The position numbers and the translations under genes were made by a program. The notes under the pieces are model-generated. The model was not told the origin of the DNA and made no database searches. It saw only the letters and a program-made list of their open reading frames with translations. DNA of 64,000 nucleotides from Gymnothorax reevesii (lineage: Eukaryota; Chordata; Actinopteri; Anguilliformes; Muraenidae), in contig CM056582.1 of NCBI GenBank assembly GCA_029721435.1, forward strand, positions 43,420,611 to 43,484,610, in the 5' to 3' direction. Every line of letters begins with the position of its first letter. Positions within the stretch are counted from its first letter, which is position 1. This document shows positions 1 through 10,579 of this stretch, one piece after another.

Positions 1-194
1 TGCACTTCTATATAGGTCTCGGCCAAAGAACATTTCAGTAGACATGGCAGCCATCTTGTTTCAACACTGATTGGTGAATTTTGCTTTTTCAACCACCAGA
101 TGGCAGCAAAAAGTGTCTACTTATGAGGGCAACAGGTCTAAGTGGGTTAGAATTGAGTATAAGGTGCTGCACACCCAAAATTTAATGTCCTCAT

Positions 195-1422
195 ATGAGA
201 ACGCAGGGTCTCAGGAGGATACAGCAGCTGCAGGACAGAGAGAGGACTATACAGGACCTGAGAGAGCAGCTCCTACCCCCCTGCAGCCACAGCCACAAAC
301 CCCCCACACAGCCAGGACCCTCGGCTCCGCCCACACGGGCCAGGACCCTCGGCTCCGCCCACACGGGCCAGGACCCTCGGCTCCGCCCACACGGGCCAGG
401 ACCCTTGGCCCATCCCACACAGCTGGGTCCCTCCGCCCCACTCACACAGCCTTTACCTTCAGCCCCGCCCACACAGCCAGGACCCTCGACCCCACCCGCT
501 CAGCCTGGACCCTCAGCCCTGCCCACACAGCCTGAGGCACAGTCACAAAATGTCTCCGCACCTGAAGCTGCCGAAATTGTCCTCCTCATTGACTCAAACA
601 GGAAATTTATTGATGAGAAGCAGCTCTTCCCACAAAGTCACGAGAGGAAGATATGGTGCCCGAACACTAGGACAGCTTTAGAGCTACTTCCAGTGCCTAG
701 GCTGGGTTCCCCGAGCTGCATCCTAATCGACACGGGCACCAATGACCTCAGAGCCCGGCAGGAGAGAGTGGTCTCCTCCCTCAGGGGAGTGATTGACAGA
801 GCCAGCCACACCTTCCCTGCAGCCAAAATCATTATGTCCACTCTACTGCCCAGAATACACTTCCACCCCCAGACCATTCTGAAGGTGAACGCCAAGCTCT
901 CATGGGAGTGCGCCCTTAGGCCCATTGTTCACCTGGCCCACCACCCCACCCTCGGCACAGACAGCTTCTATGACCAAGTGCACCTGTATAAAACAACAGT
1001 CCCCATGATTGCTGAGGACCTGAGGAGAGCAGACCTCGGACAAGCCCCCCCCATGCAGGGGCAGCAGACGAGCCCCCAGCACACAGAGACCAGTGCCACG
1101 CCCATCAGGACCAGCACACCGCACTACAGCCACGACGCAGTGCCCCCCGCTGGACTCCCTGCACTACCCACCACTGCAGCCCCCGCAGTACGACCCCCAC
1201 AGGATCCCCCAACCACACCCCGGAGCCCAACCCACAAGACATAGCCACTCCAGGCCTGCTCCCTCACCCCTAACTTACAGCCCTGCCCCGCTCCAGCAGC
1301 AGAACCCACAGCCTGGACCAATGAGCTACGCCCAGGCCCTTTGCAGCTCTGCAAGTTCCACCTCCAGTGATCTTGGGGACATTCGTAAGATGCTGAACCT
1401 AATATGTTCCCGTCTGTGTTAG
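195..1422 (+). pseudogene. LINE ORF1 with SGNH/GDSL-esterase-like domain
   Basis: The reading frame runs from about 195 to 1244, then continues in another frame to a stop at 1422. The N-terminal third is a proline-rich repeat built on PGPSAPPTQ. From about residue 125 an SGNH-type fold is suggested by LLIDSN (block I-like, Asp-Ser), then IDTGTNDL (block III GTND) and YDQVHL (Asp-x-x-His of block V). Esterase domains of this kind occur in ORF1 proteins of some CR1/L2/I-type LINEs, where they are thought to act in RNP or membrane interaction. After the domain comes a proline- and glutamine-rich tail. A frameshift near 1200-1240 separates the last 50 residues. Confidence 0.7.
312..410 (+). repeat. 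28-bp minisatellite inside ORF1
   Basis: Three exact 28-bp units start at 312, 340 and 368, and a fourth, partial unit starts at 396. The unit includes GGCTCCGCCCACACGGG. The surrounding ORF1 carries a degenerate 27-bp (9-codon) proline repeat, so each 28-bp copy shifts the frame by one base and three copies bring it back. Confidence 0.85.
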
Positions 1423-1666
1423 GTACTGTAAAAAAACAACACCATTTCCTAAATTGTCACATTTAATCCTAAGCAATCTCCAGTTTAGCAAAGTTCTATT
1501 GATGATTATCTGAAAAAAATATCCTACTATTTTATCTACTTATTAATAGTATTTTACTTATTTATTCTCCCCCATTTATTTATTCACTTTATTTATTTCT
1601 CTTCTTTTTCATTAAAACATTCATTCAGATTGTGATTTTTTTTTAGAGTTTGTCCCACTCTTACCT
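1423..1666. other. ORF1-ORF2 spacer of the LINE, AT-rich
   Basis: No coding signal is visible. The stretch is AT-rich, with runs of T and TTTATT repeats. It lies between the ORF1 stop and the inserted Harbinger fragment. Confidence 0.5.
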
Positions 1667-1981
1667 AGTCAACAACAAATAAAATCCCTTCACGGTCGAT
1701 CCGATATATTTTCAACAACTGCGCATCATTCAGAATTTCCAAGTCATTCCGTCCATTTTCCGATTCTTTGTGAATAAGTTTTAGTGAGTTTGGAGTCCTC
1801 TTTACTACTTTTCAGCTCTCCCAGACTTAGGAGCTACTTTTAGGCCTAAAATGCTTTGTGAACAACAGTAAAAATAATTAATCGTCCGAAAACACACACC
1901 CATTTTTTTTTAAGAGTTTCTCCTAAATCCGGCAGTTAGGACCTACTTTTAGCGCCAAGATGCTTTGTGAATACGGCCCCT
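1667..1981 (-). mobile_element. Harbinger end fragment inserted in the LINE
   Basis: The reverse complement matches, with scattered differences, the left end of the Harbinger element at 31236-31550, including the terminal CCGTATTCACAAAG and the start of its transposase. It lacks about 20 bp just after the start codon (the GCTGCTGTTGAAATT part). The LINE endonuclease resumes directly at 1982. It may be a partial insertion or the remnant of a longer one. Confidence 0.8.
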
Positions 1982-2133
1982 GGTGTAAAGGAGACACAAT
2001 CACAGGTTGCCCTCCTGGCTACCAAGAACTAACAGTACCCTCAGTGAAATTACCCAGAATCACCCAAGGCAGGGACTCAGGGGAAATTCTAATCTGGTAC
2101 AAATCAAATCTAATCAAATCAATAGAACCCATC
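1982..2133 (+). pseudogene. LINE ORF2, endonuclease N-terminal fragment
   Basis: One frame reads CPPGYQELTVPSVKLP, then GRDSGEILIWYKS. This is the early part of an apurinic/apyrimidinic-type LINE endonuclease (the region after the ETW motif, leading to the RGGI/SGGI turn). The match ends near 2133, where unrelated DNA begins; the endonuclease resumes at 3676. Confidence 0.65.
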
Positions 2134-3660
2134 AACTAGAGTAGCAAGGGCCCTGAAGGTTGCCGGCAGTTACAGCCGCAACAGGAGAAAAGTGATTAGC
2201 ATCAGTCCACGGATTCAACAGGAAGCCAACACGAATTCTTGCGAATTTGGTGATAAAAAGCTCCAGCTGAGACATCTACGAAAAAATTGAACCTGTTGAA
2301 TTTTTTTGACAATTCCGGCAGTGATGGCGAATGGTCTCGTACCACTGCGAATCAATTCACGGTTCTTCGAATCAATTCTTCTCTGCCAAAGAAGAGAACC
2401 GTTTCATCCGCACACTTCCGCGACCAACTCAGCTCAGTGAGAAAGGGGTTTTAGTTACCACTATCAGGCAACGCGACTGAACAGTCACACTTTTTCATGA
2501 GTGACAGACAGCAACATTTCTGCCATTTAACAAAAATATAATCTTTCAGAAGTCTACATCCTGAAATCCTATTAGATTTTTTTCTAACCTGAACTTTCAC
2601 TGTCCTCTGCTGTCAATTTGTGAAGTGCGCCACCTTCTCAATTCACTTCTGATTCTTGCTCTGCTTTCAGACAAAGATTTTTTTTTACACAACACTGCCT
2701 CCGAATTAGTTAGATTAGTATTATTCTTTCTATTCCATGATGCCAATAGGAACAAACATCCAAAAATGGATATTGACCAGTTTCTATTGCTGCAATTGAT
2801 CGCTATAAAAAGTTGACCATGTGGTCACAATGCCCGTTAAAATTTTAAATTTTAATCTATGGGTTAGTGCCTAATATACTAATGTCTAAAGACATTATTA
2901 AAGGAAGAAATGTATAAATTGATTTTGTCAGATGACCTTGACCTTGAAGAGTCAAATCCAATGTGTTGTGTTTGATCAGCATAAATGATTTGTTATTAGA
3001 GTCCAATACATACCGAAGATCTAAAGCCAACATTTAAGGACTTTTTTAATGTTTGTCATTACGTGGACCTTGTTGCCCAAGGTCAAATCCAAGGTCAAAT
3101 GTCGAAAACAACCAGCATACATGATTGGCTATTAGTGCCCAATACATACCCAAGCTCTAAAAACAATATTAAACAAATATCGGCCATTTTTGTCATATAA
3201 CCTTAACCTTGACCTTGATCTTGATGCCCAATGTCATATTCATTTTGCCTAGAATGTTTGGCTTACATGATTTTTGCCATTTGACCTTCACCTCGAGGCT
3301 CAAGGTCAAATTTGAACAACTGAGAATGTTTGGCATACATGATTCCCTATAGGTGCCTCATACATATCTAAGCTCTAAATGCTATATTAAGAGAGTTATA
3401 GCACATTTTTGCCATTTCACCTTGACCTTGAGGGCCAAGGTCAAATGTGACTGACTCACAATGTACGGCTTACCTGATTCCCTAAAAGCGCGTCATACAT
3501 ACCTTAGCTCTAAATGCCAGTTTAAACACCCCAAAAAATGATGACATCCAGACACGTTGCCTAAGTGGCGCTATGAAGGAGCAATTCAATCAAAATGCCA
3601 TTTACACCGTTGAAGCAGGTTATGATACCGATTCCATTGCTGCAATAAGACATTTTTTGA
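2134..3660. other. Foreign DNA splitting the endonuclease
   Basis: About 1.5 kb with no LINE coding sequence. The first 700 bp are unclassified and AT-rich, with no recognisable protein. The last 650 bp are a degenerate tandem repeat (next entry). No terminal inverted repeats were found, so the insertion type is unknown. Confidence 0.5.
2900..3545 (+). repeat. Degenerate tandem repeat of about 140 bp with AGGTCA-type half-sites
   Basis: Recurring blocks are CATACATGATT, CAATACATACC, AGCTCTAAA and the pair TGACCTTGA / CAAGGTCAAA. Starts near 2978, 3115, 3262, 3330 and 3467 give a spacing near 140 bp, with one shorter unit. Each unit carries inverted copies of the nuclear-receptor half-site TCAAGGTCA. 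This is a repeat description; no regulatory role is shown. Confidence 0.7.
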
Positions 3661-3675
3661 GAAAATTGCACCCAA

Positions 3676-4027
3676 GTGCCAAAAATGGCAAACAATTATG
3701 ACAAATCATTAAACAGAAATGGGAAAGAAGTCCAGCAGCTCTGTCGAGGACTGGGTCTGTACATCGTCAATGGTAGGTTCAGGGGGCACTCTTATGGGAG
3801 ATACACCTACAGCTCACCTCTTGGCAACAGCACAGGTGATGACACAATTACAGATATAGATCCATTCTCTTTCAGAGCCTTCAAAGTCAGGCCCCTCACC
3901 CCTCTGTCAGACTGCCACACAGCCCAGTAAGCAACAACATTCACAAACCCTACAGATGGGCTCAAAACAGCGCAGAACTATACCAGAAAGAAATTAAAAA
4001 CCAAGAAATACAGTCATTCTTAGACAC
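3676..4027 (+). pseudogene. LINE ORF2, endonuclease C-terminal part and linker
   Basis: The frame 3676-3930 reads NNYDKSLNRNGKEV, LGLYIVNGRF and YTYSSPLGNS, ending in LTPLSDC. This is the C-terminal half of an APE-type LINE endonuclease, where LSDH is expected; here His has become Cys. Linker sequence (HKPYRWAQNSAELYQ) continues to 4027, where the next insertion starts. Confidence 0.75.
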
Positions 4028-5118
4028 CAGGGCTTCTGCCAAAATATTTTTCAGAGGGGGATTTCCACCTTTCCAACTTTTTTTTTTTGGGGGGGGGGTC
4101 AATTTGTCAGGGGGGATTTCAGTATGTAATGGCTAGCAGTCACAACCAATAGAGACTAACAACTATTCATTTAGGATATTCAGATGAACTGAAGCAAGAC
4201 AAAAATTCTCACAAAAATAAAACACTTATTCAACAAAAGTAATTACTGCACTCAGTGTAAAACTTGAAAAATAAAAAATACAAGTTATAACTGCTATTGA
4301 CTATGATCAGATAATGGATATTACGCGACAGAACGGTATACTTTTGGACAGGTCTGGGCTTGACTAGAAACAAACAAACCTGCAAAGACAAAGAAAATAG
4401 CAGTTGCTTTCGCTAAGTAGCGCGATTCTTGGTCACTACGTATATCCGCATGGAACCTCTATGTGAAAAAAGAAATTGACAAGAACGGAAGACGGCACTT
4501 TGGAAACCATTATTGTACACCCATAAATTAAAGACTGGCAATGACAGCATGAAGAAAAAAAATCATTAACGTATCTCCCCCATTATAAAAATTATTCACT
4601 TGATTTGAAACATTTTAATAAATAGTAGACAGGGTCAGATGGCGCAAACCTTGTCCCCAAGGCGAAATTATGTACAGCACTGGGCAGGCTAGTGATTATC
4701 ATGTCTGAAATTAGGGACGACATTGGCCATGAAGATGTATTGCCACTGCCCTGATTGCTGTGCTACGATCATCTGCGGTCAGCGGCCAGCAGCAAGGCAG
4801 ATAACGTACCCAGTGATTGGCTAGTTACTCTCTGAGTGACCAATCTGTTCGGATTTTGTGGGCGTGAATGAACGTGCGAGTCAAGCAGTACTTGTATAGG
4901 TACTTAAAAGCTGCTTGCACACTGGACGCGAAACAAATTTTTCGCACAGCTGATTACATTGACTTTGAACTTAATCTGTCCTGCAAAAATTTGTTTCGCC
5001 TACAGTGTGCAAGTAGCTTAATTCACTGAAAACATGTGCGGAAATAGCCCGCTTTTACTATTTTTTATTGCGGGCGCTAGGGTAGTTTTTGCAGGAATCC
5101 CGCAAAAAGGAAGCCCTG
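4028..5118. mobile_element. Non-autonomous element with CAGGGCTTC inverted ends (hAT-like)
   Basis: It begins CAGGGCTTC at 4028 and ends GAAGCCCTG at 5118, with LINE sequence on both sides. Length is 1,091 bp with no coding potential. A poly-T/poly-G stretch lies at 4080-4099. CAG starts and CTG ends suggest the hAT superfamily, but a clean 8-bp target duplication is not visible. A small foldback element (4908-5019) is nested inside. Confidence 0.6.
4907..5019. mobile_element. Small foldback MITE
   Basis: The two arms are near-perfect inverted copies: AAGCTGCTTGCACACTGGAC at the left, and its complement with two changes, ending GTGTGCAAGTAGCTT, at the right. Arms are about 38 bp around a 40-bp loop. 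Flanking TTAA-like bases are present, but the exact duplication is ambiguous. Confidence 0.7.
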
Positions 5119-6161
5119 GATACCTTTCTGGTTACCACATACCCTCAATAAATACGGAACGGACCTGGCTGCCAAAAATATCAATGACATTTTTAAAAAA
5201 TAGACCATAATTTCAAATCTGATACTGTCCAAAAGTAAATCAAAAATAAAAAACTTAAATCAGAAAAATGGCTTGACAATGACTGCAAAACCATGAGAAA
5301 AAAAAAAAACTAAGATCGCTACCCAATCAGAAGCACAGGCAACCAGATAACCAGGATCTGCGCTGCAGTTATTTTGAGACCTTAAGAGAGTACAAGCACA
5401 CACTCAGAACCAAAAAAGAACAACATATCACCCACCAACTAACTGTAATTGAGGAGTCCCTAGATTTTGGGATAAATTCTGGGATCATTGGAGTCCCTCA
5501 CCAAACCCTAACATGTAGAATTGGCCATTCAAAACGGGGATATCTGGAAAAACCATTATGAGAACCCTTATGGAAAAATTACAGAAAAGAAAGAACAAAA
5601 ATAAATCTGCAAAAAACTGACAAAACTTGAATTAGCAATTAAAAACAACAAAAACCCACTGGACTCCCCCATTACAAAACAGGAACTGAGAGAGCACCTG
5701 CAGAAACTGCAGCCCAAAAAAGCCTGTGGGCCAGACGGGATTTTCGATGAGATGCTGGCACACACCGATGATACATTTAAGACGGCAATGCTGAAACTGT
5801 TCAATTTGGTTCTGAGTGTCGGCTACTTTCCTGAAATCTGGAATCAAGGACTCGTTACCCCCATTTTCAAGAGTGGAGACAAATTCGACCCAAACAACTA
5901 CCGAGGCATTTGTGTGAACAGTGATCGGGGGAAGGTTTCATGTAGTATAATCAATACAAGAATTCTGAACTTCCTTATCAAACAATGTCTTGAGTAAAAG
6001 TCAAATTGGATTCTTACCAAAACACTGCACAACCGATCATATTTACGCACTACACACCCTAATAAATATATACATGTCTACCAAAACAACAAGAAAATAT
6101 TTGCCTGCTTTATTGACTTCCAATTAGTATTAGATTCAATCTGGCATGATGGACTATTATA
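5119..6161 (+). pseudogene. LINE ORF2, linker and reverse transcriptase N-terminal half
   Basis: In broken frames it reads from the endonuclease-RT linker into RT: KACGPDG, LFNLVLSVGYFPEIWNQG, TPIFKSGDKFDPNNYRG and QIGFLPKH. These are RT motifs 0 to 3 of an I/Nimb-like LINE. The longest open piece is 5752-5997. The frame runs up to 6161 (IWHDGLLY), where the Tc1 element is inserted at a TA. Confidence 0.85.
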
Positions 6162-7671
6162 TACTCAGCAACAAAAGTTTCTGTGACACCATTTATGTGT
6201 ATGTTATAAATGACACGCAAAGATCTCAATGCAATCAATATGTTTATTTAACAGGAGAAACACTGACTTTTCAGTGCCAACGTCACTCAAAACGAAAAAT
6301 GTCATTTTCATGCGTCATGAAGCACTTGTCTGAGGTCTAACCAATTGTGACCTTCACACTTCAATACCGGGCGTGACTTCCTCGTGCCACGATGCAAGCA
6401 ACGCATCTCCGGCGCATGGACCGAATCAGATGTGCCAGAAATTGCTGTGGGATGTCATTCCAAATCTGACGTAGACGTTGTCGCAATTCCTGGAGTGTAG
6501 CTGGCGGGTTATCCAACCGCCGCAAACGTCGATCCATCTCGTCCCAAAGATGCTCGATTGGGGACATGTCTGGGGATCTGGCTGGCCATGGCAGGACATT
6601 GACATGTTGTTGCATCAGATACTGCTGTACAATCCTTGCAACGTGTGGTCTGGCGTTATCATGTTGCAGCGTTATTCCGGGACCATGTTGCATCAAAAAC
6701 GGTACCACCAATGGCCGTAGCACTTCATCGCGATATCTTTGACCTGTCAGATTTCCATCAATAACAAGCAAATCTGTTCTGTTTCTAGCCGTGATCCCTC
6801 TCCAAATCATGACACTACCACCTCCAAAACGATCAAATTCCTGAACACAGTTGTTGGCATAACGTTCTCCACGTCGACGGTATACACGTAAACAACCATC
6901 ACATCGGTTAAGCATGAATCTTGATTCATCAGTGAAGAGTACAAGATCCCACTGACGTTGGATCCACCGTCGATGTTGTTGTGCCCACTGTAGACGCAGT
7001 CGTCGGTGTTGTACTGTGAGTATTGGACGTCTTGCTGGCCGACGTGGGACAATGCCAAAATGACGGAGACGGCGACGGATTGTCTGTGCAGACAGTCGCC
7101 TCAAACCAGGTATCGTTCTAGCAGTTATGGTTGCAGGTTGGAATCGATTTCAGAGATGGGTTGTTTGAATCCAGTTGTCCTGTCTGGGAGTGGTTACTCG
7201 TGGACGGCCGCTGCGAGGACGGTCTCTGACATGTCTTGTCTGCTGATGACGCTGCCATAAGTTCCAAATGGTGTTTCGGTGGACATTCAGGCGATGAGCA
7301 ACTTCCCTCTGCGAGGTTCCGGATTCAATCATCCCAATGGCCCTCCACCGATCATTTTCAGGCAGTCTTGGCATTTAGAGGGTAGAGTTCCTGATCCGAA
7401 ATGGCTGTGTTTTCGATAAGTGATGCTTCCGTCGTTCATCAGGCACAATGTGAACATTCCAAAAATTCTCCTCTTTTATTGCCATCCACAAGCATGATTT
7501 ACGCACATTTTCACGTGCAAAGTCATTTTCTCGCATTTTCATGATTTCCATTTCAATGTTGTGTTTACGTGTACTGTTTCAGTCTGATATCACCATGTAT
7601 GACAATTTCATAATTGCGTTATGAAAAATAATTAACAATATTGGTGTCACAGAAACTTTTGTTGTTGAGTA
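6162..7671 (-). mobile_element. Tc1-type transposon inserted in the LINE RT gene
   Basis: 1,510 bp. The ends are inverted: TACTCAGCAACAAAAGTTTC at the left, and the complement of nearly the same sequence at the right (one G/A difference at the eighth base). TA is duplicated at 6160-6161 and 7672-7673. Removing the element and one TA restores an unbroken RT reading frame across the site (GLLYKLLESG), which proves the borders. It carries one transposase gene on the minus strand. Confidence 0.95.
6361..7374 (-). pseudogene. Tc1-type transposase, one nonsense codon
   Basis: 338 codons from ATG 7372-7374 to the stop at 6361-6363. The N-terminal part (MPRLPENDRWRAIGMIESG) holds a paired-type helix-turn-helix with QREVAHRLNVHRNT, then the linker GRPRVTTPRQDN (GRPR-like hook). 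The catalytic triad is complete: FTDESRF, LQHDNARPH and SPIEHLW with 34 residues between the second Asp and Glu (DD34E). The only lesion I see is TGA at 7150-7152, in frame, where CGA is expected (an Arg codon; a CpG transition). Frame and length otherwise match an active-size transposase. It catalyses cut-and-paste transposition at TA sites. Confidence 0.9.
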
Positions 7672-9147
7672 TATAAACTCCTTGAAAGTGGTGTAGGGGG
7701 TAAACATATGATATTATTAAATCAATATATACAGGACATAAATGTGTGATTAAAATTGGAAACAAACAAACCAAATTCTTCAACCGGGGCATGGAGTGAG
7801 GCAGGGCTGCAGTCTTAGCTCAACACTGTTTAACATTGAAATTAACGAACTGGCCAAATCTCTAGAACAATCAGCTGCCCCTGGTCTCACTCTAAAGGAC
7901 AGGGAAATCACATTTCTGTTATACGCAGATGATCTAGTCCTGCTGTCGCCCACCAAACAGGGGCTGCAGCAGCACATAGACCTGCTGGATCAGTTCTGCA
8001 AGACATGGGCCCTCGCAGTAAATGTGATAATGACAAAAATCATGATTTTCCAGAAAAGATCCAGATCTCAGGAAACCAGACAACTTCACACTAAGGAACA
8101 CGAATATTGAAAACACACAAAACTACGCATATCTCAGATTAAAGCTAAGCTCAAACAGGGAGCTTCACACTGGCTGTGAATGAACTGAAAGGGAAAGCAC
8201 GTCGAGCTTTCTATGCCATCAAGAAACAAATTAAACTAGATATACCAATCAGGATATGGCTCAAAATATTAAAATCCATAATTGAACCTACTGCACTATA
8301 TGGCAGTGAAGTGTGGGGTCCACTTACAAAGCAAGATTTTGCTCATTGGGACAAACATTCGACTGAAACCCTGCATGCAGAGTTCTGCAGAAACATCCTC
8401 CGTGTACTGAGGAAAACACCGAACAATGCATGCAGGGCAGAATTAGGCCAATATCCACTACTCATCAACATCCAAAAAAGAGCCATCAAATTTTGGAAAC
8501 ACCTAAAAAGCAGCGACCCTCACTTCTATCATTATGAAACCCTGAGATGCCAAAAGCTGAGCACAGAGAAGAGCCCCCTCACACAGCTGGTCCTGAGGCT
8601 CAGTTCACCAACACTAACTCCCAATTACACCGTCCAGCCTCAGGTCACCATCAACACCAACTCAATTCCACCCAACCAAATTAAAACACAACATAAACAA
8701 AATTATATTACTTATTGGGAAAATCAAACAAAACTTCAAAGCAAATTAGCATGTTATTTGGCCCTAAAAAGAGACAACACTGTGGCAGACTACCTGAGCA
8801 CAGTGAAAAATTACAAACAAAGGAAAATACTGACAATGTACAGACTCAGTGAGCACAGCCAGGTGATAGAGACGGGTCGATGCAGGCAGGCCTGGCTGCC
8901 CAGGGAGGAGAGGCTGTGCTCTCACTGCAACCGAGAGCAGGTGGAGACAGAGCTGCACTTCCTCCTAAACTGTGACGATTACCTCCCAATTAGAGAACAT
9001 TTCTTCGCAAAATTCACTGATCTAATACCAAATTCCCCCAACCTACCTGACTCCCAGAAAATGCAAATCCAGCCCTTTATTACTAAAAAATTAATGCTAC
9101 CAAAAATTTCTTTCCATTTCTTTTCTTTTTCCAACCATTCCAAGTAA
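7672..9147 (+). pseudogene. LINE ORF2, RT C-terminal half and zinc-finger tail
   Basis: Resumes in frame with GGKTYDIIKS-like sequence, then (after a one-base shift near 7796) RQGCSLSSTLFNIEINELA and LLYADDLVLLSPTKQG, which hold the RT catalytic YADD. From 8176 a long open frame covers the thumb and C-terminal region (ALYGSEVWGPLTKQD, ILRVLRKTPNNACRAELG). It ends in a Cys/His cluster, CSHCNREQVETELHFLLNC, like the zf-RVT segment of LINE proteins. Stop at 9147. Confidence 0.88.
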
Positions 9148-9310
9148 TATAATAAGTATTTTAAAATGTATATAGTTATTCGATGTAAATGCTAAGAGTT
9201 TGATAAGATCTCATGTTTCATGTGTGTACATATGTATTGTTCTAAAATGCATTGGTAATATGTCATGCCAATGAAGCATGTGAAATTGAAATTGAACTGA
9301 GAGAGATAAA
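9148..9310 (+). other. LINE 3' UTR and tail
   Basis: AT-rich 3' UTR ending in GTGAAATTGAAATTGAACTG near 9276-9298. This short-unit tail is typical of I/Nimb-type LINEs, in place of poly(A). A GAGA-rich stretch follows. Confidence 0.6.
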
Positions 9311-9796
9311 GAGAGTATGATGTAACTGTAACTAGGCCAGAATAACAAAAAGAGCCCCAAACAAACCGAAACCACAAGATATTAGCTGCAACTCGCAGTC
9401 ATTAGCGTTATCACATTAAATTATCAGGTCATCATCGCGGCGAAGTGTTCTGTACAATGACTCAGGACTACTCAGGACAAGGACCGTCCCTTCAACCAGG
9501 GAACACTTTCAGGGACCTCACAAAATCAGCTCAACAGAGGCCTCAGATTTTGACGTACAAAAAAGGCTACATAGCAGAAAAATGCCCCAAAGTAGGCATT
9601 AGCCAGGAAGCTCTCCAGTCAGACCATCTTAACCTGGGAGAGATAATTAAACTGACAACACAATCTTGCACAAACGCATGAACAGTTTTCTGCAGGCCCA
9701 TCTACAGAATTTATTCCAGCTCGTGTCTTCTTTGACAAGAAGGTAATGTTTCCATGGATACTTTAAGCAGCTGATCCTCCTGTCACCTCATGAGAA
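9311..9796. other. No recognised gene
   Basis: A 78-codon open frame (9445-9681) has no recognisable motif and no repeat match elsewhere in the window. I cannot assign this stretch. Confidence 0.4.
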
Positions 9797-10029
9797 TGTG
9801 TCAGAGAGAAAATGTCTGAGAGTGAGTGTGTGTGTCAGAGAGAGAGAGAGAGAGAGAGAGCGCTTGTCGCAGAGAAAATGTCTGAGAGGGAGTGTGTGTG
9901 TCAGAGAGAGAGAGAGAGAGAGAGCATGTCGCAGAAAAAATGTCTGAGAGGGAGTGTGTGTGTCAGAGAGAGAGAGGGAGAGAGCGTCTCGCAGAGAAAA
10001 CGTCTGAGAGGGAGTGTGTGTGTCAAAGG
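9797..10029 (+). repeat. Minisatellite of about 70 bp units with GA and TG microsatellites
   Basis: Three to four units share GCAGAGAAAATGTCTGAGAG, GGAGTGTGTGTGTCAGAGAG and a variable (AG)n run. Unit length varies with the (AG)n tract. A related short stretch (CAGACAGAAAATGTCTGA, then GTGTGTCTGAGAG) occurs at 15520-15558 on the far side of Tc1 copy A. Confidence 0.8.
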
Positions 10030-10070
10030 ATGAGACATTGTCATTTCAAATTAACGCATAAATAGACATC

Positions 10071-10485
<415 letters not shown>

Positions 10486-10579
10486 CTACTGTTACTCAGC
10501 AGCCTAAAACTACTCCCATCCCTGACACAATGGTCCATTCTTTAATGGTGGTGGTCCAGTCAAGAAATAAGAGAAGAAA

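Larger units (their letters stand above)
1..9310 (+). mobile_element. Old non-LTR retrotransposon (LINE), interrupted by several later insertions
   Basis: Pieces of one LINE can be followed in order on the plus strand: ORF1 with an SGNH-like domain (195-1422), endonuclease start (about 1982-2133), endonuclease end (3676-4027), linker and RT start (5119-6161), RT to C-terminus (7672-9147) and a 3' tail ending in GAAATT-type repeats near 9280. The gaps are filled by a Harbinger end fragment, foreign minisatellite DNA, an inverted-repeat element and a Tc1 element. An esterase-like ORF1 followed by APE endonuclease and RT fits the Jockey/I superfamily; the RT and C-terminus resemble fish I/Nimb-like LINEs as I remember them, so the clade name is tentative. 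The copy is dead, with stops and frameshifts throughout. The 5' end may lie outside the window. Confidence 0.85.

Noticed and set aside
191..472. Minus-strand frame with Gly/Ala/Trp-rich translation
   Set aside because: It is the shadow of the proline-rich 28-bp repeat in ORF1.
9797..10029. CRISPR-like array
   Set aside because: Repeats and intervening parts are both simple TG/GA sequence, units vary only in (AG)n length, there are no unique spacers, and the genome is animal.
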